Of a stretch of DNA of 64,000 bases, positions 53,559 through 63,387 are shown piece by piece. The notes under the pieces are model-generated. The model saw only the letters and a list, made by a program, of their open reading frames with translations. It did not search any database and was not told where the DNA came from. The translations under genes and the position numbers were made by a program. Position 1 is the stretch's first letter. Each line of letters starts with the position of its first letter. The stretch comes from Rhizobiales bacterium YIM 77505. GTDB taxonomy: Bacteria > Pseudomonadota > Alphaproteobacteria > Rhizobiales > Beijerinckiaceae. The stretch covers positions 682,001 through 746,000 of the forward strand of contig JQNH01000001.1 of the NCBI GenBank assembly GCA_000745135.1, written 5' to 3'.

Positions 53559-55151
53559 ATGCCCGACACGCCGACCTTCCCGAGCGCCGCCGTCGCCGCC
53601 CCTCATCATCTTGCCGCCGAGGCCGGCCGGGCGATCCTGGCGGAGGGCGGCAATGCCGTGGAGGCGATGGTGGCGATGGCGGCCACGATCGCGGTCGTCT
53701 ATCCGCACATGAACGGGATCGGCGGGGACGCCTTCTGGCTCATCCGCGAGCCGGGCGGGCGCGTGCGGGCCATCGAGGCCTGCGGTCCGGCCGGGAGCCT
53801 CGCCACCATCGCGCGCTACCGCGCCAAGGCCTATGACTCGATCCCTGCGCGCGGGCCGGACGCGGCGCTGACGGTGGCCGGGGCGGTGGGCGGCTGGCAG
53901 GTGGCCCTCGACTGCGCGAGGAGCCTCGGCGGCCGGCTGCCCCTGGCGACGCTCCTCGACGAAGCGATTCGCCATGCGCGCGAGGGCTGCCCGGTGTCCC
54001 GCTCGGAGGCGGGCGGCACGCCCTTCGAGCGCGAGGCGCTCTACGCCGCCCCCGGTTTCGCGGCGACCTTCCTCGCCGATGGCAAGCCGCCCTCCGCCGG
54101 CACGCTCAGGCGGCTGCCGACCCTGGCCGAAACCTTGTCACATCTTGCGACGGAGGGCCTCGACGACTTCTACCGGGGCGACGTGGGGCGCGAGATCGCG
54201 GCGGATCTCGAGCGCATGGGCAGCCCGGTGACGCGGGCCGATCTCGAAACCTATCGCGCGCGGGCGGTCGAGCCGCTGTCGGCCCGCTTCCGCGACGCGA
54301 CGCTCTACAACTTCCCGCCCCCGACTCAAGGGGTGGCGGCGCTGGTGATCCTCGGCATCTATGAGCGGCTCGGCGTCAAGCGCATCGAGTCGGTCGAGCA
54401 CCACCAGGCGCTGATCGAGGCCGTGAAGCGGGCGCTCGCGATCCGCGACCGCATCGTCACCGATCCGGAGCGGCTGCCGCGCGATCCGGCCGAGTTCCTG
54501 ACCCCCCGCGCCTTCGAGCGCGAGGCGGCCAAGATCGAGCTGCGCCGCGCCGCGCCCTTTCCCCTGCCGCCGTCCGAAGGCGACACGGTATGGATGGGGG
54601 CAATCGACGGCGACGGCCTTGCCGTCTCCTACATCCAGTCGATCTACTGGGAGTGGGGCTCGGGCTGCGTGCTGCCGAAGACCGGCCTCCACTGGCAGAA
54701 CCGTGGGGCTTCGTTCTCCCTCGATCCGAAAGCGCTGAATGCGCTGGAGCCCGGACGCAAGCCCTTCCACACCTTGATCCCTGCGCTCGCCGCCTTCGAC
54801 GATGGACGGGTGACGGCTTATGGGTCCATGGGCGGCGACGGGCAGCCCCAGTTCCAGGCGCAGATCTTCACCCGCTATGCGGGGGGCATGGGGGTGGCGG
54901 AGGCGGTCGACGCGCCGCGCTGGCTCTTGGGGCGCACCTGGGGCTCGCCCACCACGAGCCTCAAGATGGAGAGCCGCTTCGACGACGTGCTGGTCGAGGC
55001 GCTGATCCGGCTTGGGCAGCAGGTGGAGGTGCTGGACGCACCCTATTCCGAGACCGTGGGCCATGCGGGCATGCTGGTGAAGTACCCCCGCGACGGCCGT
55101 GTCGAGGCCACCCACGACCCGCGCTCCGACGGCGGCGCGGCGGGACATTAG
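53559..55151 (+). CDS. gamma-glutamyltransferase-family Ntn hydrolase (HpxW-like amidohydrolase)
   Basis: 530 residues from ATG 53559 (AGGAG site); no signal peptide, unlike periplasmic Ggt, so cytoplasmic. The conserved opening [36 protein letters not shown] and [20 protein letters not shown] are present. Autoprocessing should expose Thr343 ([20 protein letters not shown]) as nucleophile. The glutamyl-binding Arg/Ser-Ser pattern of true Ggt is not evident. The sequence reminds me of oxamate amidohydrolase HpxW. It stands 68 bases upstream of nitrile hydratase, so it may hydrolyse an amide product. That role is inferred. Confidence 0.75.
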   Translation: MPDTPTFPSAAVAAPHHLAAEAGRAILAEGGNAVEAMVAMAATIAVVYPHMNGIGGDAFWLIREPGGRVRAIEACGPAGSLATIARYRAKAYDSIPARGPDAALTVAGAVGGWQVALDCARSLGGRLPLATLLDEAIRHAREGCPVSRSEAGGTPFEREALYAAPGFAATFLADGKPPSAGTLRRLPTLAETLSHLATEGLDDFYRGDVGREIAADLERMGSPVTRADLETYRARAVEPLSARFRDATLYNFPPPTQGVAALVILGIYERLGVKRIESVEHHQALIEAVKRALAIRDRIVTDPERLPRDPAEFLTPRAFEREAAKIELRRAAPFPLPPSEGDTVWMGAIDGDGLAVSYIQSIYWEWGSGCVLPKTGLHWQNRGASFSLDPKALNALEPGRKPFHTLIPALAAFDDGRVTAYGSMGGDGQPQFQAQIFTRYAGGMGVAEAVDAPRWLLGRTWGSPTTSLKMESRFDDVLVEALIRLGQQVEVLDAPYSETVGHAGMLVKYPRDGRVEATHDPRSDGGAAGH

Positions 55152-55219
55152 CGCTGCGTCGCGGCGCCGATCTTTCGGGCAGCCGCCCATCCGCGCTAAC
55201 CTGCCCCCCGGAGCGCGCC

Positions 55220-55870
55220 ATGACTCACGCACATCACGACCACGACCACGACCATCACCACGACCACGATCACAGTGAGCTTTCGCCCATCGAGCTCAGG
55301 GTGCGGGCGTTGGAATCGATCCTGGTCGAGAAGGGCTATGTGGACCCGGCCGCCATCGATGCCCTCGTCGAGACCTACGAGACCAAGGTCGGGCCCCGAA
55401 ACGGCGCCAGGGTGGTGGCGAAGGCCTGGGCGGATTCGGACTATCGCGCCTGGCTCCTGCGCGACGCCACCGCCGCCATCGCCTCCCTCGGTTTCATGGG
55501 GCGCCAGGGCGAGCACATGGTGGCGGTCGAGAACACGCCGGAGGAGCACAACCTCGTCGTCTGCACCCTCTGCTCCTGCTACCCCTGGCCAGTGCTCGGC
55601 CTGCCGCCGGTCTGGTACAAGTCCGCGCCCTACCGCTCCCGGGCGGTGATCGACCCGCGCGGCGTCCTTGCCGAGTTCGGCGTGACGCTGCCGGCGACGA
55701 CGCGCATCCGCGTATGGGATTCGACGGCTGAGATGCGCTACCTCGTGGTGCCCATGCGGCCTGAAGGCACGGAAGGGTGGAGCGAGGAGGCGCTCGCCGA
55801 CCTCGTCACCCGCGACTCGATGATCGGCACGGGGCTTCCGCTGCGCCCTGAACAGGTGGTGCGCTCATGA
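55220..55870 (+). CDS. cobalt-type nitrile hydratase alpha subunit with His-rich head
   Basis: 216 residues from ATG 55220 (CGGAG site). The metal-binding claw is [10 protein letters not shown] with Cys115, Cys118, Ser119, Cys120; Thr at the second position is the cobalt-type variant (iron enzymes have Ser). Further family text: [39 protein letters not shown] and [15 protein letters not shown]. The first 18 residues are almost only His and Asp ([19 protein letters not shown]), well beyond the normal start at SPIELRV. It hydrates nitriles to amides with the beta subunit in the cytoplasm. An open frame upstream lies in the amidohydrolase gene. Confidence 0.9.
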   Translation: MTHAHHDHDHDHHHDHDHSELSPIELRVRALESILVEKGYVDPAAIDALVETYETKVGPRNGARVVAKAWADSDYRAWLLRDATAAIASLGFMGRQGEHMVAVENTPEEHNLVVCTLCSCYPWPVLGLPPVWYKSAPYRSRAVIDPRGVLAEFGVTLPATTRIRVWDSTAEMRYLVVPMRPEGTEGWSEEALADLVTRDSMIGTGLPLRPEQVVRS

Positions 55871-55916
55871 GGGCGACGGGATTCCCCCGCAAGAGGGGAG
55901 AGGGGAGGGCGGCGCT

Positions 55917-56576
55917 ATGAACGGCGCGCAGGATCTCGGGGGCATGATGGGGTTCGGGCCGATCGTCCATGAGCCGGACGAGCCCTGGTTCCACGCGGAA
56001 TGGGAGCGGCGCGCCTTCGGCGTCACGCTTGCCATGGGCGCCACCGGCGCCTGGAACCTCGACATGAGCCGGCATGCGCGCGAGTCGCTGCATCCGGCCG
56101 ACTACCTCTCCTCGAGCTATTACGAGATCTGGATCAAGGGGTTGGAAAGGCTGATCGTTCGCCAGGGCCTGGTGAGCGAGGAGGAGCTGAAGATCGGCCG
56201 GGCGCTGACGCCGCCCGCGCCGGTCAAGCGCGTGCTCAAGGCGCAGGACGTGGCGGCGCTCCTCGCCCGCGGCGGACCCACCGAGCGTCCGGCGCCCCAA
56301 GCAGCACGCTTCAGCGTCGGCGATCGCGTCGCAACGCGGAACATGCATCCGAAGGGCCATACCCGGCTCCCCCGCTATGCGCGCGGCAAGGAGGGCGTGA
56401 TCGAGAGGGTGCACGGCGTGCACGTCTTTCCGGACTCGAACGCCCACGGCCAGGGCGAGAACCCGCAATGGCTCTACACGGTCCGCTTCTCGGGCCGAGA
56501 ACTGTGGGGCGAGGAGGCCGACCCCAACCTCGTCGTCTCGATCGACGCGTGGGAGAGCTATCTTGAGCCTGCCTGA
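55917..56576 (+). CDS. nitrile hydratase beta subunit
   Basis: 219 residues, normal length. The start MNGAQDLGGMMGFGPIV is the family hallmark, followed by EWERRAFGVTLAMGATGAWN and SYYEIWIKGLERLIV. The SH3-like C-terminal domain has FSVGDRVATRNMHPKGHTRL, PRYARGKEGVIERVHGVHVF and the NPQWLYTVRFSGRELWG end. It pairs with the alpha subunit encoded 46 bases upstream. Its 3' end overlaps the activator gene by 14 bases. Confidence 0.92.
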   Translation: MNGAQDLGGMMGFGPIVHEPDEPWFHAEWERRAFGVTLAMGATGAWNLDMSRHARESLHPADYLSSSYYEIWIKGLERLIVRQGLVSEEELKIGRALTPPAPVKRVLKAQDVAALLARGGPTERPAPQAARFSVGDRVATRNMHPKGHTRLPRYARGKEGVIERVHGVHVFPDSNAHGQGENPQWLYTVRFSGRELWGEEADPNLVVSIDAWESYLEPA

Positions 56577-56952
56577 CGGCTTGCGCGACGCTGCCGCGTC
56601 CGTGGCTCCCATCCCGCGCGGCGAGGATGGCGCGCCCGTCTTTCGCGCCCCGTGGGAGGCGCAGGCTTTCGCCATGACCCTCGCGCTCTATGAGCGGGGA
56701 CTCTTCACCTGGCCGGAATGGGCTGCGGCCCTCGCGGCTGAAATCAAGCGGGCGCAAGCGGCCGGAGATCCTGACGACGGCTCGACCTACTATCTTCACT
56801 GGCTTTCGGCCCTCGAGCGTCTCGCAGGTGAGAAGGGTGTCGCAAGCGAACGAGAGCTCGTGGAGCGCCAGGCGGCCTGGGACCGCGCCGCCCGCGCCAC
56901 GCCGCACGGCCGGCCCATCCTCCTCGAGAACGACCCGGAAGCCCGGCGTTGA
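56563..56952 (+). CDS. nitrile hydratase activator / accessory protein (P14K type)
   Basis: 129 residues from TTG 56563, preceded by GGGAGAG; this start is 14 bases inside the beta gene. The sequence resembles the N-terminal part of beta subunits (PVFRAPWEAQAFAMTLALYE, FTWPEWAAALAAEIK, YYLHWLSALERL) and belongs to the NHase accessory family, which loads cobalt by subunit swapping. No separate cobalt permease (NhlF) or CobW-like gene lies in this cluster. Confidence 0.85.
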   Translation: MSLPDGLRDAAASVAPIPRGEDGAPVFRAPWEAQAFAMTLALYERGLFTWPEWAAALAAEIKRAQAAGDPDDGSTYYLHWLSALERLAGEKGVASERELVERQAAWDRAARATPHGRPILLENDPEARR

Positions 56953-56988
56953 GGCGCGCGCTCTCGCGGCTTCGCCGCCCGCCGCGCG

Positions 56989-57831
56989 TCATCGGATCCC
57001 CGCCCGCATGAAGCTCTGCACGAACTGGCGCTGGAAGAGGAGGAAACCGACAAGGAGGGGCCCTGAGGTCATCAGCGTCGCGGCGCAGATCACCGCCCAA
57101 TCGATGCCCTGGTCGCTGGAGGAGAAGACCTGGAGACCGACCGTGAGCGGACGCGCCTCGACCGAGTTCGTCACGATCAAGGGCCACAGAAAATTGTTCC
57201 AGTGGTAGCTCACAGAGACGAGCCCGTAGGCGACATAGATCGGCTTCGCGAGGGGCACGTAGACCTTGAGGAGGATTTGCAGCGCGCTCGCCCCCTCGAC
57301 GCGGGCCGCGTCGTCGAGCTCCTTCGGCACCGTCTTGAAGGTCTGGCGCAGGAGGAAGATGCCGAAGGCGGAGGCGATGTAGGGCAGAGCGATGGCGGGG
57401 ATCGAGTCGAGGATGCCGAGCTTGCCCATGGTCCGGTAGTTCTCGACGATCAGCACGTCGGGCATGATCATGAGCTGCGCGAGCACCAGGGCGAAGGCGA
57501 CGTCGCGGCCGAAGAACTCGTAGCGAGCGAAGGCGTAGGCCGCGAGGGTCCCGAGGACGAGTTGGCAGGCGAGGATCATCGTCACGAGGACGAAGGTGTT
57601 GAGGAAATAGCGCGCGAAGGGCGCCGCCGCCCAGGCGCGCTCGAAGTTCTCCAGCGTCAGCGGCGCCAAGAGCGAGAAGCGCGTCGTGAACTCCGGCGGG
57701 TGGAAGGCCGCCCACACCGCATAGGCGAGGGGCAGGATCCAGAGGATCGCGAGCCACCATGCGGCGGCGCTCTCGAGGAGCCGCCAGACGCCGCGCGGCG
57801 CGTAAGGGTCCGGGCGAGGGGCTGGGGTCAT
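56989..57831 (-). CDS. CUT1 ABC transporter permease (UgpE-like)
   Basis: 280 residues from ATG 57831 (an in-frame GTG at 57840 is possible). Six hydrophobic helices and the EAA loop EGASALQILLKVYVPLAKPI near residue 190, which docks on the ATPase, are clear. Together with the UgpA, UgpB and UgpC-like products it makes a CUT1 importer for a sugar or glycerol-phosphate type solute. It is the last gene of the operon and separated from ugpA by repeats E and F. Confidence 0.88.
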   Translation of the reverse strand: MTPAPRPDPYAPRGVWRLLESAAAWWLAILWILPLAYAVWAAFHPPEFTTRFSLLAPLTLENFERAWAAAPFARYFLNTFVLVTMILACQLVLGTLAAYAFARYEFFGRDVAFALVLAQLMIMPDVLIVENYRTMGKLGILDSIPAIALPYIASAFGIFLLRQTFKTVPKELDDAARVEGASALQILLKVYVPLAKPIYVAYGLVSVSYHWNNFLWPLIVTNSVEARPLTVGLQVFSSSDQGIDWAVICAATLMTSGPLLVGFLLFQRQFVQSFMRAGIR

Positions 57832-57845
57832 GGCATCCACGCGCC

Positions 57846-57868
57846 CTCTCCCCCCTTGCGGGGGAGAG
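57846..57868. repeat. palindromic repeat E
   Basis: CTCTCCCCC and GGGGGAGAG flank CTTGC. This is a simple G/C-rich stem of the same sequence style as the outer arms of repeats A and D, lying in the gap between the ugpA-like and ugpE-like genes. Confidence 0.55.
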
Positions 57869-57980
57869 TTGGAGAGGGAGGTCGCCGGGCATGAGGCACG
57901 GGCCGGTCGGATATACGCGCCTCGCAGAGGCGACCTGCCTTGCCTTCCCAGAAGGCGCTCTCACTTTGCCGACCCTCCTC

Positions 57981-58026
57981 CGACCCGGCCTGCGGCCGGG
58001 CCACCTCCCCCGCAAGGGGGGAAGGG
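57981..58026. repeat. palindromic repeat F
   Basis: GACCCGGCC-TGC-GGCCGGGCC is followed at once by CCTCCCCC-GCAA-GGGGGGAAGG, two adjacent hairpins with the same order of elements as repeats B and D. It follows the 3' end of the ugpA-like gene; the 200-base gap here has no gene. Confidence 0.6.
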
Positions 58027-58045
58027 GTAGGCGTACCTCCTACAC

Positions 58046-58927
58046 TCATCTGTAATGGATCCTCCGCTCGAGCCAGCCATATTGCAGGAGCGCGACGAGG
58101 GCGAGGAGGACGAGAAGGACCGTGGTCAGCGCGGCCGCATAGGTCGTGTCCCAGAAGTTGAAGCCGACCTGATAGATATAGAAGAGAAGGAGCGAGGTGG
58201 CGTTGTCCGGTCCGCCGCGGGTCATGACCACGATGTGGTCGACCATGCGGAAGGCGTTGATGACCGCGTTGACGAGCACGAACAGCGTCGTCGGCATGAG
58301 CAGCGGGAATTGGACGCGACGGAAGAACGTCCAGCGCGAAGCCCCCTCGAGCGCCGCGGCCTCGGCGAGCGATGGCGAGATGCTCTGCAGGGCCGCGAGG
58401 TAGAAGATCATGAAGAAGCCGGCCTCCTTCCAGATCGCCACCAGCGTCACGGCGAAGAGGGCAGTGTCCTTGGAGCCGAGCCAGTTGCGGGGCTCGGCCC
58501 CGAACAGGGCCGTGATCTGTTCGAGAAGCCCATATTGGGGCGTGTAGAAGAAGAGCCAGATGTTCGCGACGGCGATCATCGGCAGCACGGTCGGCGTGAA
58601 ATAGGCCATGCGAACCGCCGTGCGTCCGACGATGCGGTCGTTCACCCATACGGCCATGAGGAGGGCGAGGGCGATCGACACGGGGATGGTGCCGAGCGCG
58701 AAGAGGAGATTGTTCCAGAGCGACTGCCAGAAGACCGGGTCGGCGAGGATCTGCTGGTAATTGTCGAGGCCGACGAAGCGCGACGGCCGGCGCGGCCGGG
58801 GCGTCGAGTAGAAGGAGTCGATGAAGGTCGCCACCGCCGGCCAATGGGTGAAGAGCGCCAGCAGCGCCATGGCGGGCAGGAGCAGGAGCCAGCCATGGAT
58901 CGTGGCGGTGAGGCGGGGGTGGGTCAT
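58046..58927 (-). CDS. CUT1 ABC transporter permease (UgpA-like)
   Basis: 293 residues from ATG 58927; a start at 58975 has a better purine stretch, but that stretch is part of repeat D, so it is not favoured. Six helices are visible, with the long periplasmic loop between helices 1 and 2 (FIDSFYSTPRPRRPSRFVGL). The EAA loop is ALEGASRWTFFRRVQFPLLM near 205, and MTRGGPDNATSLLLFYIYQV is typical of UgpA/MalF-like permeases. Confidence 0.88.
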   Translation of the reverse strand: MTHPRLTATIHGWLLLLPAMALLALFTHWPAVATFIDSFYSTPRPRRPSRFVGLDNYQQILADPVFWQSLWNNLLFALGTIPVSIALALLMAVWVNDRIVGRTAVRMAYFTPTVLPMIAVANIWLFFYTPQYGLLEQITALFGAEPRNWLGSKDTALFAVTLVAIWKEAGFFMIFYLAALQSISPSLAEAAALEGASRWTFFRRVQFPLLMPTTLFVLVNAVINAFRMVDHIVVMTRGGPDNATSLLLFYIYQVGFNFWDTTYAAALTTVLLVLLALVALLQYGWLERRIHYR

Positions 58928-58977
58928 CACGCGGCGTAACAATGGCTGAGGACTTATCACGAGCCTCGCATCCATCC

Positions 58978-59105
58978 CTCTCCCAGAGGGGAGAAGGTGT
59001 CGCCGAAGGCGACAGATGAGGGGAGAGCCCTCTCCGATCGAGGCTCGCCCCTCGCCCGGTCACCGCGGCAGCGGCGACTCGGCCTCTCCCCTTGGGAGAG
59101 GCGGG
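58978..59105. repeat. extragenic palindromic repeat D (composite)
   Basis: CCCTCTCCC with GGGGAGA at the left, TGTCGCC-GAA-GGCGACA hairpin (58998-59014), GGTC...GACTCGGCC middle and CCTCTCCCC/GGGAGAGG stem at the right. It has the same plan as repeats A and B, and its GAA-loop hairpin differs from that of B by compensatory changes. It fills the gap between the binding-protein and ugpA-like genes. Confidence 0.75.
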
Positions 59106-60395
59106 TCAGCGATATGGCTTCAGGATGCGTTCTGCTTCCGCCTGCGCGTCCTTCATGGCCTGAGCCGGCTGCTTGGCGCCGGTCAGGGCGGCCTGAAGCC
59201 CATCGTTCAATGCCTTGGTGACGCGTTGGTTCTCGTGCGTCGAGAGCTCCGCCACCGCGAATTCGAGCTGGTCGCGAGCCACCGCGGCCTGCGGGAACTC
59301 GCCGACGTATTTCTTCATCGCCGGCGTGTCGTAGGCGTCGGGCCGCACGGCCACATAGCCGGTATCGATGCTCCATTGCGCCGCGCGCTCGGGCGTCGTG
59401 ATCCACTTGATGAACTGGAAGGCCGCCTGCTGCTCGGCGGGCGAGGCCTTCTTCGAGATGTAGAAATTGCCGCCGCCGGTCGGGCTGCCGCGCCGTTTGC
59501 CCGCCGGCAGCATGGCGACGCCGAACGGAAACTTCGCGTTGTTGCGCACATTGGTGAGGTTGCCCGTGGTCGTCCACATCATGGCGACCTTGCGCTCGAA
59601 GAAGTCCTTCGGCGTCGTGCCCCATTCGACGATGCCGGGCGGATGGACCTTGTGCTTGCGGGAGAGATCCACCCAGTACTGCAGCGCCTCGATGACCTCG
59701 GGCTTGTCGTAGAAGGTCTGCGTGCCTTCCGGATTGGCGAGAATGGCGCCCGCCTGCGTCGCAAGGCCCTGGAAGAGCCAATAGGGGAAGCCGGAAGAGG
59801 GGATCTGGATGCCCCATTGGGTCACGTTGCCCGAGGCGTCGCGCTTGGTCAGCTTCTCGGCGAAGGCCACCTGCTCGTCCCAGGTCTGGGGCGGCTTCTC
59901 CGGATCAAGCCCCGCCTCCTTGAAGAGCTCCTTGTTCCAATAGAGCACCACGGTGGACCGCTGGAAGGGCGCGCCCCAGGTCTTGCCGCCGGTCTGGCTG
60001 TTGAGCATGAAGCCGGGGAAGAAGCTCTGAAGCCACTTCTTGTCGTCCTCGGTCTTCACGAAGTCGTCGAACGGGACGATGGCGTCCTCGTCGATGAGGG
60101 TGAACATGTCGGTGGAGAGGAGGACCGAAGTCACCGGCGGGGTGCCGGCCTTGTGCGCCGTGAGCGCCTTGACGATCGTCTCCTGATACGTGCCCGCATA
60201 GATCGGCTTGATCCTGATCGACGGGTTCTCCTTCTCGAAATCGGCCGCATAGGCGTCGATCAGCTTGGTGATCGGGCCGCCGACGGCGATCGGGTAGAAG
60301 AACGAGACCTCCGTCGCGCCCTGGGCAAGGGCGGGTCTCGCGAGGGCCCCGCCGGCAAGTGCGGCCGTGCCGGCGAGAAACTGTCTGCGATCCAT
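59106..60395 (-). CDS. CUT1 ABC transporter substrate-binding protein (UgpB-like), Tat-exported
   Basis: 429 residues. MDRRQFLAGTAALAGGALAR is a twin-arginine signal peptide ending ALAQ. The SBP_bac_1 fold shows IRIKPIYAGTYQETIVKALT, APFQRSTVVLYWNKELFKEA and GLDPEKPPQTWDEQV. The second and third parts are close to the ligand-contact segment of E. coli UgpB (PFNSSTPVLYYNKDAF). I therefore lean to glycerol-3-phosphate or a glycerophosphodiester as ligand, with sugars as an alternative. The stop codon adjoins repeat D. Confidence 0.85.
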   Translation of the reverse strand: MDRRQFLAGTAALAGGALARPALAQGATEVSFFYPIAVGGPITKLIDAYAADFEKENPSIRIKPIYAGTYQETIVKALTAHKAGTPPVTSVLLSTDMFTLIDEDAIVPFDDFVKTEDDKKWLQSFFPGFMLNSQTGGKTWGAPFQRSTVVLYWNKELFKEAGLDPEKPPQTWDEQVAFAEKLTKRDASGNVTQWGIQIPSSGFPYWLFQGLATQAGAILANPEGTQTFYDKPEVIEALQYWVDLSRKHKVHPPGIVEWGTTPKDFFERKVAMMWTTTGNLTNVRNNAKFPFGVAMLPAGKRRGSPTGGGNFYISKKASPAEQQAAFQFIKWITTPERAAQWSIDTGYVAVRPDAYDTPAMKKYVGEFPQAAVARDQLEFAVAELSTHENQRVTKALNDGLQAALTGAKQPAQAMKDAQAEAERILKPYR

Positions 60396-60443
60396 GGCGT
60401 GTCCTCCTTTGGGTGCCCGGCTGTTGGTCGGCCGGCTTTTTCC

Positions 60444-61481
<1,038 letters not shown>

Positions 61482-61633
61482 GCCCTCACTCTACGCTCTT
61501 CGCCGCGCGGCCGTCCAAGGTCCCGTGAACCATGGCCGCTGTGCCGCCAGACCAGCCGTTCCTGGAAGATGGCCCCGGAGCGGTCAAGCGACGCCGCAGC
61601 CTTATCCAGTGCCGGAAGGGCTTGGAGGGTCGC

Positions 61634-63286
61634 CTACTCCGCCGCCACCCGAAGCCGGCTCTCCCGCAGCTCGCCGCTCGCCTCCAGGATGGGGTAGGCA
61701 ACCGAGACGATGTGGGAATTGATGCGCTTCAAGTCCCGCAGAATGTCGAGGTGAAGAGCGCTCGTCTCGATCGAGGCGACGGTGCCCTCCCTCAGGCGCC
61801 GCAGATGGCTCTCCGTCGCCTCGCGCTCCGCTTGGCGGATGCGGTCCTTCTCGACCACGAGCTCGCGGGCCATCTTGATGTCGCGGGTGACGAACACCGT
61901 CATGGCAAGCCGCATCTGGTCGAGGACGCGGGCATGCATGGCTCGGATCTCCTCCCAACCCTCGGGCGAGAAGGCGAGCTGGTGGCGCTCCTTCTTGGCG
62001 GCGAGCTCGAGCAGGCTTTTGACGATGATGTCGCCGATGTGCTCGAGGTTGGTGGTGAAGAGGATGAGATCGAAGGCGCGCCGGCTGTCGGCGTCCGAGA
62101 GGGGCTGACGCGTGAGCTTGGTGAGATAGAGCTTGATCTCCTCTTGCAAGCGGTCGACCGGGTCGTCGAGCTCGCGAATCGCATTGCGCCGCTTTTCGCC
62201 GTTCTCCTCGAAGGCGAGAATGGTTTCGCGCAGCATGATCTCGACCATGTCCGCAAGGCGCATGACCTCCCGCGTCGCGCTGCCCAAGGCCAGCTTCGGG
62301 CGGTCGAGAAGGCTCTCGTCCAGGTGCTCGATCGTCGGCTCCCCGGCCGACTCGGTCTCCGGCACCCAGCGTTCGAGGAGGCGCGCGGCGAGCCCGGTCA
62401 AGGGCAGGAAGGCGAGGGCGAGACAGAGGTTGAAGGCGGTGTGGAAATTGGCGACCTGCCGGGCCGGGGAGGGATCGAGAGCGCCCATCGCGTCCGCGGC
62501 CAGCGGCACCAGCGGCAGCGCCACCACCGCGCCAATGATGCGGAAGGCGAGATTGCCCCAGAGCACGCGGCGGGCCGGCGCGGCGGAGCGCAGCGACAGG
62601 CCGATCGGAATGAGCCCCGAGCCCACATTGGCTCCGAGGACGAGGGCGAGCCCAAGTGCCGGCGAGAGCATGCCGACGGCGGTGAGCGAAATCACCAAGA
62701 GGACCATCGCCACGCTGGAATGCACGATCCAGGTGAGGAGCGCGCCCATGATGACGGCGAGGATGGGATCGCCGGCAAGCCGCTCCAGGACGAGGGCGAG
62801 GACCGTGCTCGCGCGCAGCTCGGCGCTCGCCCCCACCACCATGCCGAGGGACAGGATCATCAGGGCAAGCCCGATGATGATCCGCCCCACCTGCTGGACC
62901 GTCGGCGACTTGAAGACCATGAAGGCGCCGACCCCGACGATCAGCAGCACCGGGATGAGGGCCGAGAGGTTGAATGAGAGCGCCTGAACGACGAGGGTCG
63001 AGCCGATATCGGCGCCGAGCATGACCGCAAGCGCCGCCGACAGCGGGATCAGGCCGCGCTCGGCGAAGGAGACGACGATCAGACCCGTCGCCGACGAGCT
63101 TTGGACGGCGGTGGCGACACCGATCCCCGCCAGGCAGGCCCGCAGCGGGTTGGCGGTCGCCTGTGCGACGGCCTTGCGGAAGCGCTCGCCGAACGCTCTG
63201 AGCACGCCGGTCTTCACCATGCGGGTCGCCCACAGCAACAGGGCGATGCCCCCCAAGAGGTTCAGGAGAATGGTGTGTCCGGCCAC
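61634..63286 (-). CDS. Na/Pi cotransporter family protein with PhoU-like domain
   Basis: 550 residues from GTG 63286; no ATG gives a better start. Two inverted Na_Pi_cotrans repeats are marked by TAVQSSSATGLIVVSFAERG (~60) and TWIVHSSVAMVLLVISLTAV (~184), each with the QSSS or HSS sodium/phosphate site. They lie in ~9 helices. The C-terminal ~230 residues are soluble PhoU-like helices (LADMVEIMLRETILAFEENG, TTNLEHIGDIIVKSLLELAA). In this family PhoU is thought to gate phosphate flux. Its position upstream of a Ugp-like importer suggests a phosphate-related neighbourhood. Confidence 0.9.
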   Translation of the reverse strand: MAGHTILLNLLGGIALLLWATRMVKTGVLRAFGERFRKAVAQATANPLRACLAGIGVATAVQSSSATGLIVVSFAERGLIPLSAALAVMLGADIGSTLVVQALSFNLSALIPVLLIVGVGAFMVFKSPTVQQVGRIIIGLALMILSLGMVVGASAELRASTVLALVLERLAGDPILAVIMGALLTWIVHSSVAMVLLVISLTAVGMLSPALGLALVLGANVGSGLIPIGLSLRSAAPARRVLWGNLAFRIIGAVVALPLVPLAADAMGALDPSPARQVANFHTAFNLCLALAFLPLTGLAARLLERWVPETESAGEPTIEHLDESLLDRPKLALGSATREVMRLADMVEIMLRETILAFEENGEKRRNAIRELDDPVDRLQEEIKLYLTKLTRQPLSDADSRRAFDLILFTTNLEHIGDIIVKSLLELAAKKERHQLAFSPEGWEEIRAMHARVLDQMRLAMTVFVTRDIKMARELVVEKDRIRQAEREATESHLRRLREGTVASIETSALHLDILRDLKRINSHIVSVAYPILEASGELRESRLRVAAE

Positions 63287-63387
63287 GGTGCTCGTCCGAC
63301 CTCTCTATCCGGTTGTTGTCGCGGGCCTGTAAGGTCTCACCTTGCGCCTTCGGGCGCAAGAATTCGACCGAAGGGAAGGGGCGTCCC

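Noticed and set aside
48034-55151. A ureide (allantoin) pathway formed by an AllD-like dehydrogenase, HpxW-like hydrolase and the gcl operon
   Set aside because: The dehydrogenase resembles YbiC/HcxB much more than AllD, the genes are 20 kb apart in separate operons, and no allantoinase, allantoate hydrolase or carbamoyltransferase is present.
49270-59105. CRISPR array
   Set aside because: The palindromic repeats are few, irregularly spaced over 10 kb, differ in sequence and have no cas genes near them.
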